Of a stretch of 64,000 nt of DNA, positions 62,730 through 64,000 are shown one piece after another. Every line of letters starts with the position of its first letter. Position 1 is the first letter of the stretch. The translations under genes and the position numbers were made by a program. The stretch comes from Thiopseudomonas denitrificans (GTDB lineage Bacteria; Pseudomonadota; Gammaproteobacteria; Pseudomonadales; Pseudomonadaceae): assembly GCF_002866065.1 (NCBI RefSeq), contig NZ_LNJZ01000006.1:62001-126000 (forward strand), in the 5' to 3' direction. Under the pieces are notes generated by a model. That model was not told where the DNA came from, made no database searches, and saw nothing but the letters and a program-made list of their open reading frames with translations.

Positions 62730-64000
62730 TCAGGCTTCTTCAGCGTCGCCTTCGCTGGCTGCCGGTGCGGCAGGTGCTTCCGGCTTGACGGCGTCCTCGT
62801 AAGGAACGTTCTTGTCGGTAACCCTGGCTTTTTCCAGCACGGTCTCGACAACCTGCTCTTCCAGCACCAGCGCACGCACGTCTTCCAGTTGCTGCTCGTT
62901 CTTGTAGTACCAGTCGATCACCTGTTGTGGCTCCTGGTAGGCGGAAGCCATGTCTTCAATGGTGCTGCGCACACGGTCTTCGTCGACCTTGATGTCGAAC
63001 TGCTTGACGATCTGGGCCACCAGCAGGCCGAGGCTGACGCGACGCCTGGCCTGGGCTTCGAACATTTCCGCCGGCAGCTGCTCGGCTTTCATCTGGCCAC
63101 CGAACTGCTGTACAGCCTGGACGCGCAGGCGATAGTTTTCGCTGTCAACCAGTGCCTTGGGCACGTCAATGGCGTTCTGTGCCAGCAGGCCGTCCATCAC
63201 CTGGATTTTCAGCTTGTTGGTCAGCGCCTGCTTCAGCTCGCGCTGCATGTTCTTGCCGACTTCGCCACGGAAGCCTTCCAGGCCACCTTCGCTCATGCCG
63301 AACAGGGTAAAGAACTGCTCGTCCAGCTCGGGCAGGGCCGGCTCTTCAACGGCGTTGACCTTGACGGTGAACTCGGCTTCTTTGCCGGCCAGTTCCTCGT
63401 TCTGATAGTTCTCGGGGAAGGTCGGGGTGATGACACGCTCTTCACCGGCCACGGCACCTTCCAGCGCTTCTTCAAAGCCGGGGATCATGTTGCCGGAACC
63501 CAGTACAACCGGGACGCCTTCAGCGCTGCCACCGGCAAAGACTTCGCCATCAATGCGGCCAACGAAGTCGATGTTGACCTGGTCATCCTTGGCCGCGGCA
63601 CGCTCAACGGCTACATAGCGGGTGTTCTGCTTGCGCAGGATATCCAGCATGTTGTCGATGTCGCTGTCGGCGACTTCGGCCTGCAGGCGCTCGATCTCGA
63701 TGTTTTCCAGGCCCTTGACCTCAAACTCCGGGTACACCTCGAAAGTGGCGGTATATTCCAGATCCTTGTCCTTCTCGAACACCTTGGGTTCGATGGCAGG
63801 CTGGCCGGCCGGGTTGAGTTTCTCGGCAATCACGGCTTCGTAGAAAGTGTTCTGAATCACATCGCCCAGCACGTCCTGCCGCGCGTCGGCCTCGTAACGC
63901 TGGCGGATGATGTTCATGGGCACCTTGCCCGGACGGAAGCCCGGCACCTTGGCCTGGCGTGCAGTGCGCTGCAGGCGCTTGGTGACTTCTGCTTCGATAC
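62730..64000 (-). CDS. tig: Trigger factor, partial (N-terminus off the right edge)
   Basis: 423 codons in view; the first 10-20 residues lie beyond the window. The visible start ([21 protein letters not shown]) contains the GFRPGKxP ribosome-binding signature. The FKBP-type peptidyl-prolyl isomerase domain follows ([34 protein letters not shown]), then the helical chaperone arms. The C-terminus is rich in Glu and Ala ([14 protein letters not shown]). It meets nascent chains at the ribosome exit. First gene of the tig-clpP-clpX-lon block. Confidence 0.96.
   Translation of the reverse strand, partial: IEAEVTKRLQRTARQAKVPGFRPGKVPMNIIRQRYEADARQDVLGDVIQNTFYEAVIAEKLNPAGQPAIEPKVFEKDKDLEYTATFEVYPEFEVKGLENIEIERLQAEVADSDIDNMLDILRKQNTRYVAVERAAAKDDQVNIDFVGRIDGEVFAGGSAEGVPVVLGSGNMIPGFEEALEGAVAGEERVITPTFPENYQNEELAGKEAEFTVKVNAVEEPALPELDEQFFTLFGMSEGGLEGFRGEVGKNMQRELKQALTNKLKIQVMDGLLAQNAIDVPKALVDSENYRLRVQAVQQFGGQMKAEQLPAEMFEAQARRRVSLGLLVAQIVKQFDIKVDEDRVRSTIEDMASAYQEPQQVIDWYYKNEQQLEDVRALVLEEQVVETVLEKARVTDKNVPYEDAVKPEAPAAPAASEGDAEEA

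Overview
The window reads as chromosome of a gammaproteobacterium of the Pseudomonas / Halopseudomonas type. Three things point there. From about 36.5 to 64 kb the gene order (nudC-fimL-dienoyl-CoA isomerase-dnaQ-rnhA-methyltransferase-gloB-mltD-two yejA-like genes-yejBEF-fabI-ppiD-hupB-lon-clpX-clpP-tig) is the order I recall from P. aeruginosa around PA1800-PA1823. Pseudomonas-type REP sequences occur between genes. ectABC suggests a salt-tolerant organism. Assignment below family level is inference.

Layout. 1-1.74 kb: an AT-richer integron cassette array read leftward, with two clear attC sites, two small unknown cassette genes and the first ~305 codons of a TIR/SLOG-like nucleotide-sensor protein that runs off the left edge; no integron integrase is visible. 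2.1-9.8 kb: a CNB-CBS-DUF294 signalling protein, gabD, greB, small genes (secreted 94-residue protein, YdhR-like, YajD-like HNH), yaaA and a TSUP permease. 9.9-13 kb: the paralogues gltX and gluQ, separated by exactly six 97-bp tandem repeats. 13-19.7 kb: a DASS/RCK_C transporter, a DUF4168 secreted protein, the ectoine operon ectABC and yedE/yedF. A 47-bp perfect palindrome sits between ectA and ectB, and a near copy between yedE and yedF. 19.9-25.4 kb: DapA-like lyase plus EamA transporter, LigB dioxygenase, phhB, dsdA and a ParD-like/RelE-ParE toxin-antitoxin pair. 25.4-28.9 kb: an iron-siderophore ABC importer behind a Fur-box-like site, whose binding protein lacks most of one lobe. 29.2-36.4 kb: yaeQ, a PstS-OmpA fusion, a queH remnant coupled to an MTHFR/MetV-like gene, a cluster of arsC, ECF sigma factor, ArsP-type permease and mini-thioredoxin, then tRNA-Arg(CCU). 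36.5-64 kb: the conserved Pseudomonas block, ending in the protein quality-control cluster and a partial tig.

How the parts work together. ectABC makes the compatible solute ectoine. The ABC importer would import ferric siderophore if its shortened receptor works. The yej-type importer takes up peptides or similar solutes next to fabI. tig-clpP-clpX-lon-hupB-ppiD handles protein folding and turnover, and lon has a good sigma-32-like promoter. The most interesting accessory material is the cassette array with its putative defence protein, the palindromes inside two operons, and the sigma-factor-linked arsC/permease cluster.
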